Source: Acidobacteriota bacterium
GTDB lineage: Bacteria; Acidobacteriota; Blastocatellia; Pyrinomonadales; Pyrinomonadaceae
Reading direction: 5' to 3'
Assembly (NCBI GenBank): GCA_019639155.1
Contig: JAHBSJ010000002.1
Coordinates: 186,001 to 250,000, forward strand
Length of the DNA: 64,000 nucleotides
The notes beneath the pieces are model-generated. The model searched no databases and was not told the DNA's origin. It saw only the letters and a list, made by a program, of their open reading frames with translations. Below are positions 50,799 through 59,756 of this stretch, piece by piece. The position numbers were made by a program, and so were the translations under genes. Numbering within the stretch: position 1 is the first letter of the stretch; every line of letters starts with the position of its first letter.

Positions 50799-51497
50799 AT
50801 GCCTGAGACACCGGAAAGAGTTCGCGGGATCAAACAGTTGCCGATATTCCCGCTTCCGCTTGTTTTGCTCCCGAACGAACTATTGCCGCTTCATATTTTT
50901 GAACCCAGATATCGCAAGATGTTTGCGGACATAGAGGCCGGTAATAACCTGTTCGGTGTCAGTTGGCAACCGGACGACGGTCCCGTGACGCAAATGCCGC
51001 AGCCCGGAAGCACAGGCTGCGCCGCGGAAGTTCGTGAAAAAGAGACGCTCGAAGACGGAAGGTCGAATGTCCTTACGCTCGGTGTTGCACGGTATGTGCT
51101 GCTCGATTATATCGACATCGATGAACCGTATGCGGTAGGTGACGTGGAGTTCTTTGTAGATGACCCGGGCGATGAAGCCGCCATCGCGTTAGCTGCCGAC
51201 AACGTTTTCCAGAAATTTCGCCGAATGGCGGCCGCCGCATTCAAGCTCGCCGGAAACCGCGGGGCGCCGCCTGAACTTGCAAGTGCCGACCCTGAACCGC
51301 TTTCGTTTCTTGTCGGAGCGGCGATGAATTTTGATGCCGCCTCCAAATATAAATTGCTGACTATGCGTTCAACCTATGACAGATTGACACGCATCGACGA
51401 AAATCTCGCGGACATCGTTCAGCGAATTGAGAGCCAAGCCGAGGTCGCCTCAGTTTCCAAAACCAACGGACATGGCGGCAGGATGCCTGATCTTTAG
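50799..51497 (+). CDS. LON substrate-binding-domain protein
   Basis: About 232 residues from the ATG at 50799; an open frame from 50619 is rejected because it lies over the divergent SDR start and is not LON-like. The core KQLPIFPLPLVLLPNELLPLHIFEPRYRKM is the hallmark of the Lon N-terminal domain, here without ATPase or protease parts. Stand-alone LON-domain proteins probably bind unfolded protein segments. It overlaps the convergent hydrolase-like gene by 4 bp at the stops. Confidence 0.9.
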   Translation: MPETPERVRGIKQLPIFPLPLVLLPNELLPLHIFEPRYRKMFADIEAGNNLFGVSWQPDDGPVTQMPQPGSTGCAAEVREKETLEDGRSNVLTLGVARYVLLDYIDIDEPYAVGDVEFFVDDPGDEAAIALAADNVFQKFRRMAAAAFKLAGNRGAPPELASADPEPLSFLVGAAMNFDAASKYKLLTMRSTYDRLTRIDENLADIVQRIESQAEVASVSKTNGHGGRMPDL

Positions 51498-52459
51498 TTA
51501 GTGCCCAGGGCTCCACGGAAAAAATCGATGAGGCGTTGCTCGTAGGACTCGCTCTTTTCCATCGAAGCGTTGATGATATTGAAACCGGACGGACTAAGGT
51601 CGGTTTTCGATTCGATACGGCTAGAATCCGGAAAACATTTTGCGAGTTTGGTCGTTGATTCGCGATGCTCGTCCGCATCGACACCTGCAAGCAGAAGCAC
51701 GTCCCGCTCGGTTACCTTTCTTGCTATATCACATGAGGGATCCCTTCGATAGCAGCCGTCAAAATAGTAGAAATGCGTGCCGAGTTTCGAGAGAGGCTGT
51801 GTCACGAAACCCGCGAAAGGATAAAGCCGCCTTACCGAAGAAGCAAGGACCGCGTCAGAGCTTGAGGGAACTCCGTCTAGAGCGATCGCCTTGATCGACG
51901 GATCGCTTGCAGCAAGGTTGAGAGCCGTCAGCGCGCCCATTTCAACCCCATAAACACCCAGATCCGCTCCGACCAGAGCTATGCCGTTAGGGGTTCGAAG
52001 TTCACGCAAAAAGCGGACGGCCGCTGCTAGGTCCTCAGCCTCGCAGCCGCCAAAAGAAGCATTCTCGACCGGCGGGCTCTCCCCATGGCCGCGAGCGTCG
52101 GGCATCAGGATCGTGAAATTCGTTGATTCGTTCAGCTTAACGCCAAGGTTGAGAACGTAGGACCGGTCGCCGCCAAATTTGTGCAGGAGAATAACTGCAG
52201 GAGCGTTCTCTGCTCCGCGAAGCAGCCATGCTCGAGCAGTCGTACCGTCTCGATTTGTCCAGGTCTCTTCGGTAATTGTTGCCGCCCGAGTGCTCAGCTG
52301 CCCGTATTTTTCGGGTCGAACTAGGTATGGTGCGGGCATCGGCCGGGCTCCGGTATAGACAAGGTAGACCGACCCGCCGATTACGGCACCGGCGGTGATA
52401 AAAATGATCGGCAGAAAAAGCCGAACCAGGCTTTTTGCAAGGCGAGTTGTCTTTGCCAT
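51494..52459 (-). CDS. Membrane-anchored alpha/beta-hydrolase-fold protein lacking the catalytic Ser
   Basis: About 321 residues from the ATG at 52459. An N-terminal membrane anchor (FLPIIFITAGAVIGGSVYLVY) is followed by an alpha/beta-hydrolase core (PAVILLHKFGGDRSYVLNLG, ILMPDARGHGESPP). The nucleophile elbow, normally GxSxG, reads VYGVEMGALTAL, with Glu where the Ser belongs. The region that should carry the catalytic His shows none (DLSPSGFNIINASMEKS), while an Asp is in AGVDADEH. The fold is convincing but hydrolysis is unlikely; it may have become a binding or regulatory protein. The gene is intact, so loss of function rather than pseudogenisation is suggested. Confidence 0.8.
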   Translation of the reverse strand: MAKTTRLAKSLVRLFLPIIFITAGAVIGGSVYLVYTGARPMPAPYLVRPEKYGQLSTRAATITEETWTNRDGTTARAWLLRGAENAPAVILLHKFGGDRSYVLNLGVKLNESTNFTILMPDARGHGESPPVENASFGGCEAEDLAAAVRFLRELRTPNGIALVGADLGVYGVEMGALTALNLAASDPSIKAIALDGVPSSSDAVLASSVRRLYPFAGFVTQPLSKLGTHFYYFDGCYRRDPSCDIARKVTERDVLLLAGVDADEHRESTTKLAKCFPDSSRIESKTDLSPSGFNIINASMEKSESYEQRLIDFFRGALGTN

Positions 52460-52594
52460 AGCGATAGAGAAAAATGCGAAAAACGAGGTCGGCGGCAACC
52501 GCCGGACGGTCTGAAAGCCTCTAAACTGAAGCTTTCGGCAAGCTGACTAAAATGTTACCATATTTGGCACAATACTAGGAAAAGTTTTTTAATC

Positions 52595-54421
52595 ATGTTA
52601 AACGCTATATCTCGCCTTGTGATCGTTACGCTGATCGCTTCTTCGGCCGTATTTGCTCAAACCACCTCTACGGCCAATTCACCGCGAACGGCACCGAACT
52701 TCCCTGTATCGGAACTGCGGGAAGGTATGCGTGGAACGGCGAAAACGGTATTCAAAGGGAACAAGAGCGAAGAGTTTGGCGTTGAGATACTCGGGGTCTT
52801 GCCCAACTGGATCGGTCCCAAACAAGACCTGATTATTGGTAAATTGTTTGGTGAGAATGCCGAGCGGACCTTTGTATTTGCCGGGATGTCCGGCTCACCG
52901 GTCTATATTGACGGCAAGCTGGTCGGTGCGATCTCATACAGTTTTCCTTTCGCAAAGGAGCCTATTTGCGGCATTACGCCGTTTGAGCAGATGACGGCAG
53001 ACGTTGAGCGTTTCACTTCCAATGGCCCGGCCAATTTCGTTCCGCCGATATTCACGGCAGCAGAATTGACCTCACCGATCTGGAGGCCATCGGCGGCTAT
53101 ACCGCAGACACTTTCCGCATCACGCGGCGGTGCTTTTGATACGTTCCGCCCGATCGCTACTCCTGTATCGTTTGCAGGCATTTCGCAAACGGTGCTTGAT
53201 CTGTACGCTCCGCAATTGACGGCAGCCGGCATCGTGCCGGTTTCGGCCCCGACGGGAAAAAGCAGCCGTTTGGGAGGGCTGAAAGCCGCAACGCCGACGA
53301 CACTGCTGGGCGGCGATTCTGTGGTCGTACATCTGGCACGCGGAGATATCCAACTGTCAGCCGCCGGAACAGTGACCGCGAGGGATGGCGACAACATCTA
53401 TGCTTTCGGCCATCCGTTCTTCAGTTTGGGCTCTTCGGATCTCCCTATGTCCGAATCGCACGTGGTCACGGTCGTGCCCAATGCGAATAACTCTTTCAAA
53501 CTCGCAGTTCCGGATGACATGGTCGGATCGATGACACAGGATCGTGCGACCGGGATCCTCGGCCAATTGGGCACCGCTCCGAAGATGCTTCCCGTGAGGA
53601 TCAACTTTACGAGCAGCCGCGGAAAACGCGAAGAACTGATATTCGAATCCGCGATCGACGAATTTCTGACACCGCTGATCATGAGTGTCGGAGTTACAAA
53701 TATCCTGTCGTCAAACGAGCGATCCATCGGCAATACTACGATCGAAATGAAGGGCGAGATCCGCATCAAAGGCGAAAAGCCGATCGATCTGACGCGGCGA
53801 ATTTCCAGCGGACAGGCGATCCTTTTCGCCGGTGGGGCTCCGGCGGTACCGCTGGGTGCTTTGTTGAGAGCAAATTATCCGGGTGTCGAGGTCGAAGGGA
53901 TCAATTTGAACATCAAGGTTTCAGAGGGTGCCCGCCTGGCTTCGGTTGATAAGATCTGGATCGATAGGCAGCAAGTACGGCCGGGAGATAATATCAATCT
54001 CTCGATAGCGGAAAAGGCGGCGGGTGGAAAGATCTCGGTCAGGACGGTTCCCGTCACCATCCCTCGCGACGCAGCCCCTGGAAATGTCACATTGACGGTT
54101 GGGGACGGAAGTCTGGTGCAGGCGCTGGCAGCAACCACCCAATTCTCGCCAAAGACTCCGGAGGCGTTCGTTGAGACCTTCAACGGCCTGAAAAAACCGG
54201 ACCGACTTTACGTTCTGATCACGTCGGCCAAGCCGGGGCTTGTCATCGGATCCAGCGAATTGGCGAATCTGCCGCCGTCGGTTGCCGCAACCTTTGGCAG
54301 CGATCGAGCTGCGGGAGCCACAAAAGCCACGTCCAACACGATCCTGCTCGAAATGGAACTGCCGCAGGGCGAGAACATCGTTGGCGGCTCGCAAACACTC
54401 ACGCTTGAGATCATCAGGTAG
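52595..54421 (+). CDS. SpoIVB-like (S55) peptidase-domain exported protein
   Basis: 608 residues with a signal peptide (LVIVTLIASSAVFAQ). The N-terminal half contains the S55 pair: GMSGSPVYIDGKLVGAISY with the candidate Ser, and YAFGHPFFSLGSSD with the candidate His. SpoIVB is a signalling protease in sporulating Firmicutes; homologues in non-sporulating bacteria are exported proteins of unknown target. The C-terminal half is beta-rich, without a recognised domain. A small HD protein follows 42 bp downstream. Confidence 0.85.
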   Translation: MLNAISRLVIVTLIASSAVFAQTTSTANSPRTAPNFPVSELREGMRGTAKTVFKGNKSEEFGVEILGVLPNWIGPKQDLIIGKLFGENAERTFVFAGMSGSPVYIDGKLVGAISYSFPFAKEPICGITPFEQMTADVERFTSNGPANFVPPIFTAAELTSPIWRPSAAIPQTLSASRGGAFDTFRPIATPVSFAGISQTVLDLYAPQLTAAGIVPVSAPTGKSSRLGGLKAATPTTLLGGDSVVVHLARGDIQLSAAGTVTARDGDNIYAFGHPFFSLGSSDLPMSESHVVTVVPNANNSFKLAVPDDMVGSMTQDRATGILGQLGTAPKMLPVRINFTSSRGKREELIFESAIDEFLTPLIMSVGVTNILSSNERSIGNTTIEMKGEIRIKGEKPIDLTRRISSGQAILFAGGAPAVPLGALLRANYPGVEVEGINLNIKVSEGARLASVDKIWIDRQQVRPGDNINLSIAEKAAGGKISVRTVPVTIPRDAAPGNVTLTVGDGSLVQALAATTQFSPKTPEAFVETFNGLKKPDRLYVLITSAKPGLVIGSSELANLPPSVAATFGSDRAAGATKATSNTILLEMELPQGENIVGGSQTLTLEIIR

Positions 54422-54463
54422 GTCAGTTTTTGACTCTGCCTTTGCGCTTTGGCAAACTGATAT

Positions 54464-55045
54464 GTGAACAATACAAAACTGATAATAAAAGCGGCCTCGT
54501 TTGCTGCAGATCGACATCGGACACAGCGTCGAAAAGGCACCGAGGCTCATCCGTATATTAATCATCCGCTTCACGTTGCGGAAATGCTGAGCGAGGTCGG
54601 CCGGATCGACGACGCCGAGGTTCTCGCTGCGGCGATACTGCACGACACCGTTGAGGATACAGATACAAAGCCGGAAGAGATCCGCGAGCTTTTTGGTGAA
54701 CGCATTGCCGCCTACGTTGCCGAGGTGACCGACGACAAGAGCTTGGAAAAGCACGTGCGAAAACAGCTTCAGGTCGAGCACGCGCCCCACCTGACGCCCG
54801 GTGCAAAGGCGATCAAACTTGCCGACAAGATCAGCAACGTCACCGATGTAACCAACGACCCACCGTCCGGTTGGCCGCATCAACGAAAAATGGAATACAT
54901 CGATTGGGCGGAAAGGGTAGTGGAGGGATTACGGGGAGTGAGTCCGGCACTCGAGGTTAAATTTGACGAGGCGGCTCGGCGTGCACGGGAGGTTTTTGCG
55001 GCTCAGGCGGATTCGCCTTCGGCCCAAGCCTCGCCATCGGCGTAA
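54464..55045 (+). CDS. Small HD hydrolase, probable (p)ppGpp hydrolase (MESH1/SAH type)
   Basis: 193 residues starting at a GTG (54464). The HD domain carries NHPLHVAEML, AAILHDTVEDTDT and the C-terminal KAIKLADKISNVTDV, as in the hydrolase half of SpoT and in MESH1. No synthetase, TGS or ACT domain is present. It would cut (p)ppGpp to GDP/GTP with a metal ion. The last 43 bp overlap the convergent moaE gene on the other strand. Confidence 0.87.
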   Translation: MNNTKLIIKAASFAADRHRTQRRKGTEAHPYINHPLHVAEMLSEVGRIDDAEVLAAAILHDTVEDTDTKPEEIRELFGERIAAYVAEVTDDKSLEKHVRKQLQVEHAPHLTPGAKAIKLADKISNVTDVTNDPPSGWPHQRKMEYIDWAERVVEGLRGVSPALEVKFDEAARRAREVFAAQADSPSAQASPSA

Positions 55046-55437
55046 ACTTCTTTTTTCCAGATCGGAACGGTGTGTTTCAGCTCTTTGATGAGCCATTCGC
55101 AGGCGGCAAAGGCGGCTTTTCTGTGCGGAGCGGCAACCGAAATGACGACGCTGGTCTCGCCGATCTCAAGCCGGCCCAGCCGGTGCACGATTCCGACATT
55201 TGAAATTTCAAATTTAAGACGCGCCGCCTCGATCAGCTTCGCCATCTCCTTCAAAGCCATCGGCTCATACGCCTCATAAACTAAATATTCGGTCTCTCGT
55301 GTCGTCCCGTCCTTTTCCCTGGTGAACCGCCTGGCGTAACCATCCAGCGTGACCGTCGCCCCACACTCCGCCGGCACAATCCGCCTCGCCACAGCGTTTA
55401 TATCGATCGGTTCGGTTGTGAGTTCGTAAAGATCCAT
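55003..55437 (-). CDS. moaE: Molybdopterin synthase catalytic subunit
   Basis: 144 residues. MoaE transfers sulphur from MoaD thiocarboxylate to precursor Z to form molybdopterin. Motifs are YEAYEPMALKEMAKLIEAA, IVHRLGRLEIGETSVVI, PHRKAAFAACEWLIKELKHTVPIWKKE with the active-site Lys. The usual hydrophobic 'GAxVxFxGxVR' start reads GATVTLDGYARRFTR, slightly atypical. It follows moaD after a hairpin-bearing gap and converges with the HD gene. Confidence 0.95.
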   Translation of the reverse strand: MDLYELTTEPIDINAVARRIVPAECGATVTLDGYARRFTREKDGTTRETEYLVYEAYEPMALKEMAKLIEAARLKFEISNVGIVHRLGRLEIGETSVVISVAAPHRKAAFAACEWLIKELKHTVPIWKKEVYADGEAWAEGESA

Positions 55438-55461
55438 AACTTTCTCGGGCTTCGCACATCA

Positions 55462-55514
55462 GCACTGCGGTCGGGCTATTGCCCGACCGCAGTGCATCGC
55501 GGCTCTAGCCGCGT
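55462..55514. repeat. Two adjacent hairpins between moaD and moaE
   Basis: GCACTGCGGTCGGGC (55462-55476), loop TATT, GCCCGACCGCAGTGC (55481-55495) is a perfect 15-bp stem. A second hairpin CGCGGCT/AGCCGCG follows at about 55498-55513. There is no T-run, so it is not a classical terminator; it may be a REP-like element or an RNA-stability or translation-uncoupling hairpin in the moaD-moaE message. Confidence 0.85.
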
Positions 55515-55754
55515 TTAGCCACCCGAAACTGCTGTAAATATTGCGACCTCATCGCCGTCCTTAATTATTGTGTCGGTCTCGGCGTATTCCTCGTTTAACG
55601 CAAAAAGGAGTTTGTGAGTGGCGAGACCGGTATAATCGGTTCTTAGCTTTTCGATCAGTTCTCTGACCGTCGTACCGTCGTTGATAGCAATCTTGGCCTC
55701 GCGCGTTCCGGCGGCATCGGCGGTCGCTCCGAAGAATAAAGTCGTGATCTGCAT
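55515..55754 (-). CDS. moaD: Molybdopterin synthase sulfur-carrier subunit
   Basis: About 79 residues from the ATG at 55754 (MQITTLFFGATADAAG). A ubiquitin-like fold ends in the required diglycine (IFTAVSGG), the site of thiocarboxylation. It pairs with MoaE encoded downstream. Its position just after thiG, another sulphur-transfer gene, makes shared sulphur activation plausible, but no moeB/thiF is in the window. Confidence 0.94.
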   Translation of the reverse strand: MQITTLFFGATADAAGTREAKIAINDGTTVRELIEKLRTDYTGLATHKLLFALNEEYAETDTIIKDGDEVAIFTAVSGG

Positions 55755-55785
55755 AGATGCCTTACTCACGCGCGGGCTACTGACA

Positions 55786-56556
55786 CTATTTGATCGCTCC
55801 CGCGATCGGGCTTGAGGCTGAGGCGTAGAGGCGTTTGGGCATGCGGCCGGCGAGGTAGGCCAGTCGTCCGGCTTCGACGGCGAGTTTCATCGCGGTTGCC
55901 ATTTGGGCCGCATCGCCGGCTTCGGCGATCGCTGTATTCATCAGGATCGCGTCGGCGCCGAGTTCCATCGCGATCGCCGCATCCGATGGCACGCCGACCC
56001 CGGCATCGACGATGATCGTCGCGTCCGGCAGTTGCTCGCGCATTATTCGCAAATTTGCCGGGTTCTGCACACCGAGCCCCGAACCGATCGGCGCCGCCAG
56101 CGGCATCACTGCCGGGCAGCCCGCATCGAGCAGTTTTTTCGCCATTATCAGGTCGTCAGTGAAATACGGCAGCACGATAAAGCCCTCCTTCACCAGCACT
56201 TTCGCCGCTTCGAGCGTCTGTTCATTGTCAGGCAATAATGTGATTGGATCGCCGATTACTTCGAGCTTTATCCATTCGGTTTCGAGAGCCTCGCGAGCGA
56301 GCCGCGAGGTGCGGATCGCGTGTTCTGCATCGTAACAGCCGGCTGTGTTCGGCAAAATTCGCATTGACGGATCAAGATGATCGAGGAACGATTCCGCCGA
56401 ACCGTCGAGCGGCACTCGATTCACCGCGACGGTCACCATCTCAGCTCCGGACGCCTTGTGCGCGGACTTCATCTCGTCGTAACTGCGATATTTGCCGGTT
56501 CCGATTATCAGCCTCGAACTGAACGAAACACCGGCAAGTTGAAAACTATCGGACAT
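55786..56556 (-). CDS. thiG: Thiazole synthase
   Basis: 256 residues. ThiG condenses deoxyxylulose phosphate, dehydroglycine and ThiS-bound sulphur into the thiamin thiazole. The TIM barrel carries the Schiff-base Lys in [11 protein letters not shown], plus [16 protein letters not shown] and the phosphate-binding [12 protein letters not shown] and [12 protein letters not shown]. The sequence is complete. thiS lies upstream after a 166-bp gap that holds two CCACAGAG-type repeats. Confidence 0.97.
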   Translation of the reverse strand: MSDSFQLAGVSFSSRLIIGTGKYRSYDEMKSAHKASGAEMVTVAVNRVPLDGSAESFLDHLDPSMRILPNTAGCYDAEHAIRTSRLAREALETEWIKLEVIGDPITLLPDNEQTLEAAKVLVKEGFIVLPYFTDDLIMAKKLLDAGCPAVMPLAAPIGSGLGVQNPANLRIMREQLPDATIIVDAGVGVPSDAAIAMELGADAILMNTAIAEAGDAAQMATAMKLAVEAGRLAYLAGRMPKRLYASASSPIAGAIK

Positions 56557-56579
56557 AGAGAAAATTTACCACAAAACCC

Positions 56580-56714
56580 TCAGCCACAGAGTCCACAGAG
56601 AGAACCGAGGCAGGAATCTTGGATCGGCGTACGAAAAGCGATCAGCAGATCATTTGATGCGGCAGGCTGCAAAAGAAAATCCTACTCTCACAGTCTCTGT
56701 GCTCTCTGTGGTGA
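56580..56714. repeat. CCACAGAG-type short repeats in the thiS-thiG gap
   Basis: Left block CAGCCACAGAGTCCACAGAG (56580-56600) and right block CACAGTCTCTGTGCTCTCTG followed by TGGTG (56688-56712) are largely inverted copies. This short CACAGAG pattern is seen between genes in many unrelated bacteria. A coding-region relative (CGCAGAGACGCAAAGA) sits in the aldehyde dehydrogenase gene. Confidence 0.7.
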
Positions 56715-56722
56715 AATAGTTC

Positions 56723-56926
56723 TTACCCGCCGCCGACGAAATGCACGACCTCCAGCCGGTCGCCGTCGCCCAGGTTCACTTCCCGCCAACGCTGTTTGCT
56801 GACGACCTCGCCGTTGTATTCGACAGCGATGCGTTTCGCCGGCAGGTCTAGTTCGTACAGAAGTTCGTCTATCGTTACGCCGTCTGCGACACTGCGCGCT
56901 ACGCCATTGATGCGGATCTCAGCCAC
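56723..56926 (-). CDS. thiS: Thiamin sulfur-carrier protein
   Basis: 67 residues with the ubiquitin-like ThiS fold (IRINGVARSVADGVTIDELL, GEVVSKQRWREVNLGDGDRLEVV) and a C-terminal diglycine (FVGGG) for thiocarboxylate formation. It supplies sulphur to ThiG. No thiF, thiO or thiI is in the window, so activation must be encoded elsewhere or done by a moeB-like enzyme. Confidence 0.93.
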   Translation of the reverse strand: MAEIRINGVARSVADGVTIDELLYELDLPAKRIAVEYNGEVVSKQRWREVNLGDGDRLEVVHFVGGG

Positions 56927-56961
56927 AACATCATTCTAAACCTTTAAGTTATGAAATTGAA

Positions 56962-57837
56962 TCAGCCGGGCGTTACGAGCTTTCTCAGCTCTACCTCTTC
57001 GCCGCCCGCGATCGCACGAACTAACAATGCCGCGCGGCCTGCCTGAAAATTCGGAAGTTGGAGATGTATGCGGGCGAGCCCATTGTTATCGGTCTTTGAA
57101 TGAAAAATTATCGGGCGAAATGCCGATCCCAGCACCTTGACCATGATCTGGGCGTCCTGAACGACCTTACGCTCGGTGCCTCTGCAGATCATCAAGTTGA
57201 TGGTCTTGCGGTCGCCGCCTTTGAATTTGGTTTCGCCCAGCAATTCGATCGTAAGCTTATCATTGACCGGCCGCGACCTTCCCGAAAATTCGCTGACCAC
57301 CTCCGCGATATCAACAGTGAGTAATTCGGAGTCGTCGATCACCGTGACGTCGTCGATGACCGGCTCGTCAAAAATGAACTCCAGCGGCATAAGCGGAACC
57401 ACCGAGTCCACATCAATATCGAAAACGGGCTGCGGTATCGCAGGAAGAGCGGGTTCTGCGGCGGGCTGCGGCAGCGGCAGAACCGGAGTCGCCGGAGCGG
57501 ACGGGACCGCGGCAGGTTCAGGCGCGTTTGTACTTGTTGGTGCGGTTTCGGCGGCGGAGATCTTTCGTCCTGCTGCCTTTGCGGTCATTTGCTTGAGGTC
57601 TTCGAGCCGGCCTGCCCGGATCGCGGCGCATATGAGCTTGTGCTGACGCTGAACGCGTTCAGCGATCTCTGTTTCTATGCCGACTATATCCTCGTAGGTC
57701 GCTCTTTTGCTTGCGAGGATAGTTCCACGGTCATATACGAGCGACATTATCATGTGCGCGGGCGCACCTTTGTCCTCGGTCTGGACGTGATAGGTCGTGC
57801 CGTTGTATTCGATGTCTGTATTGAAACCGGCTATCAC
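56962..57837 (-). CDS. Protein of unknown function with Pro/Ala linker
   Basis: About 291 residues from a GTG at 57837 (the frame stays open to a TTG at 57903). The N-terminal 85 residues are compact and conserved-looking (GFNTDIEYNGTTYHVQTEDKG and a helix pair through IRAGRLEDLKQMTAKA, in part). A Pro/Ala-rich linker (residues about 90-150) follows. The C-terminal third is beta-rich (SRPVNDKLTIELLG, HSKTDNNGLARIHLQLP) with an Ig-like look. I do not recognise a family with a known role. It lies divergent from the nuo operon. Confidence 0.75.
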   Translation of the reverse strand: MIAGFNTDIEYNGTTYHVQTEDKGAPAHMIMSLVYDRGTILASKRATYEDIVGIETEIAERVQRQHKLICAAIRAGRLEDLKQMTAKAAGRKISAAETAPTSTNAPEPAAVPSAPATPVLPLPQPAAEPALPAIPQPVFDIDVDSVVPLMPLEFIFDEPVIDDVTVIDDSELLTVDIAEVVSEFSGRSRPVNDKLTIELLGETKFKGGDRKTINLMICRGTERKVVQDAQIMVKVLGSAFRPIIFHSKTDNNGLARIHLQLPNFQAGRAALLVRAIAGGEEVELRKLVTPG

Positions 57838-57964
57838 TATTGTTCGAAAGCGCGAGAGCGAGAGAAAATTACGGAAAGAGGGCGAAACAAACCCATCTTT
57901 CAAGTTAACATACGGCTTTCGCGAGGGTCAATCACTAATTCCCCGCCACGCCGGGCAGTTTGGT

Positions 57965-57993
57965 TTGACAGTCCATAGGGCTTAAACTACGAT
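57965..57993 (+). promoter_or_regulatory. Putative promoter of the nuo operon
   Basis: TTGACA (57965-57970) and TACGAT (57988-57993) with an exact 17-bp spacer is the best sigma-70-like match noticed in the window. It lies 94 bp before the nuoA start. Evidence is by eye only. Confidence 0.6.
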
Positions 57994-58086
57994 TTGATTT
58001 GAGCGGTTTTTGTGCGGTTTTTTGCTTAGGGATACCAGTCATCCCGCTGACAAATATTGACCAACCCTATTAAGGGGCCAAAACGA

Positions 58087-58584
58087 ATGTCCGAATTTAA
58101 CATCTTAGATTACGCTCCGCTTGCGGTCATGTTCCTCGTAGCCGCGGGTTTCGGCGCCAGTCAATTGCTGGTAACGCAGTTAATGGGTCCGCGTAAACGC
58201 ACCGCGACGAAGCTTATGCCGTACGAATGCGGTAAAGACCCCGTCGGCTCGGCGCGTGAACGTTTTTCCATCAAATTCTACATGGTGGCGGTCACGTTCC
58301 TGCTCTTTGACCTCGAAATATTGTTCTTAGTTCCCTTCGCGGTAGCTTTTAAGGACCTTTTAGGTATTGAGAAAAGCACCGGCGTTATGTTCGGCACGAT
58401 CGCGTTCTTGGGCATCTTGGCATTTCTAGCCACGGTTGTCGTCGGGCTGATATACGACTGGAGGAAAGGGGCGTTCGACTGGGGTTCGCAGGCAAAAGCA
58501 TCGGCTCGAGCGATCGCGATCAAAAAGCGAGAAGGCGAACTTCCCGGCCATCCCGATCACGTGGAGTGGCAAAAGGCGGCCTAA
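58087..58584 (+). CDS. nuoA: NADH-quinone oxidoreductase subunit A
   Basis: About 165 residues from the ATG at 58087 ([16 protein letters not shown]). Three membrane helices and the NuoA hallmarks [26 protein letters not shown] (in part) and [13 protein letters not shown] place it in the membrane arm of complex I, near the quinone site. It is the first gene of a nuoABCDEF run. Confidence 0.95.
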   Translation: MSEFNILDYAPLAVMFLVAAGFGASQLLVTQLMGPRKRTATKLMPYECGKDPVGSARERFSIKFYMVAVTFLLFDLEILFLVPFAVAFKDLLGIEKSTGVMFGTIAFLGILAFLATVVVGLIYDWRKGAFDWGSQAKASARAIAIKKREGELPGHPDHVEWQKAA

Positions 58585-58605
58585 TTTTGGCACAGACATT
58601 TATAT

Positions 58606-59253
58606 ATGGGTTTAGAGAACAAGGTATTCGAATCTTTACCTGACGTAATAACGGTCAATCTGGATGCGGTGGTCAATTGGGCGCGTAAATCGAGCCTTTG
58701 GCCGGCCACTTTCGGACTCGCTTGCTGCGCGATCGAGATGATGAATACCGTTTCGGCGCGCAACGACCTGTCGCGTTTCGGAGCGGAAACATTCCGCGCG
58801 AGCCCGCGTCAGGCTGACGTTATGATCGTTTCAGGCCGCGTCTCGCGAAAGATGGCTCCCGTTCTGCGGCGAATTTACGATCAGATGCCCGAGCCGAAAT
58901 GGGTGATCTCGATGGGCGCGTGCGCCACGTCAGGCGGGGTATTTGATAACTACGCGATCGTCCAGGGCGTTGATAAGGTCGTGCCCGTCGATATTTATGT
59001 GCCCGGCTGTCCGCCGCGTCCGGAAATGCTTGTCCATGCCATCACGATGCTGCAGGACAAGATAATGAAGGAATCGGTAAAGGATCGAAAGGATACTTAC
59101 GAGGCCGAATCACGCGAATCCATTACGCCCGGAACTCTTCCCGTGACAGAAGGCACCGCCCTCGAACGCGAGACCGCCGAAGAGGTCGCCTCGGGCGATA
59201 TCGCAAGGCCTTACACTGTGCCTTCGAAGCACGAGCGAAGGAGATCGTCGTAA
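58606..59253 (+). CDS. nuoB: NADH-quinone oxidoreductase subunit B
   Basis: 215 residues. NuoB holds the N2 4Fe-4S cluster next to quinone, and its ligands are visible: [10 protein letters not shown] (two Cys), GACATSGG and [28 protein letters not shown] is typical. A C-terminal extension of about 45 charged residues (from [14 protein letters not shown]) is longer than in E. coli. It follows nuoA by 21 bp. Confidence 0.97.
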   Translation: MGLENKVFESLPDVITVNLDAVVNWARKSSLWPATFGLACCAIEMMNTVSARNDLSRFGAETFRASPRQADVMIVSGRVSRKMAPVLRRIYDQMPEPKWVISMGACATSGGVFDNYAIVQGVDKVVPVDIYVPGCPPRPEMLVHAITMLQDKIMKESVKDRKDTYEAESRESITPGTLPVTEGTALERETAEEVASGDIARPYTVPSKHERRRSS

Positions 59254-59259
59254 TACAAT

Positions 59260-59739
59260 ATGACCGAGAAATTACACGGTTTCGTTGAAAAAATGAGAGA
59301 AAAGGACGCCGCGTGGATAACGGACGTTGTTGTCGCTCTCGGCGAGGTTACGGTTTGCGTTCCGCGTGAGCACATCGTCGATGCGTGCCGTTTTCTGCGT
59401 GATGAGCAGGGTTTCGATATGCTTGCGGACCTCTGCGGTGCGGACCGCGGACCGGAAGAGGACCCGCGTTTTGAGGTGAATTATCACCTGTTCTCGACCA
59501 CACATCACAACCGTTTGCGTTTGAAGGTGCTTACATCAGAGGACGACGCGAACGTACCTACTGTCACCGATCTGTGGGCGACGGCCGATTGGCACGAACG
59601 CGAAACATACGATCTGGTCGGTGTGACGTTCGAAGGCCATCCGGACCTTCGCCGAATTCTGCTGCCGTCGGATTTTGACGGACACGCACTGAGAAAGGAT
59701 TACCCGCTGCGCGGCTACGAGCCGTACAGTCTGAACTAG
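59260..59739 (+). CDS. nuoC: NADH-quinone oxidoreductase subunit C
   Basis: 159 residues of the complex I 30-kDa subunit: DLCGADRGPEEDPRFEVNYHL, VTDLWATADWHERETYDLVGV and HPDLRRILLPSDFDGHALRKDYPL (in part). It is separate from NuoD, not fused as in E. coli. It begins 6 bp after nuoB. Confidence 0.96.
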   Translation: MTEKLHGFVEKMREKDAAWITDVVVALGEVTVCVPREHIVDACRFLRDEQGFDMLADLCGADRGPEEDPRFEVNYHLFSTTHHNRLRLKVLTSEDDANVPTVTDLWATADWHERETYDLVGVTFEGHPDLRRILLPSDFDGHALRKDYPLRGYEPYSLN

Positions 59740-59756
59740 GGTCAGTAAACGATTCT

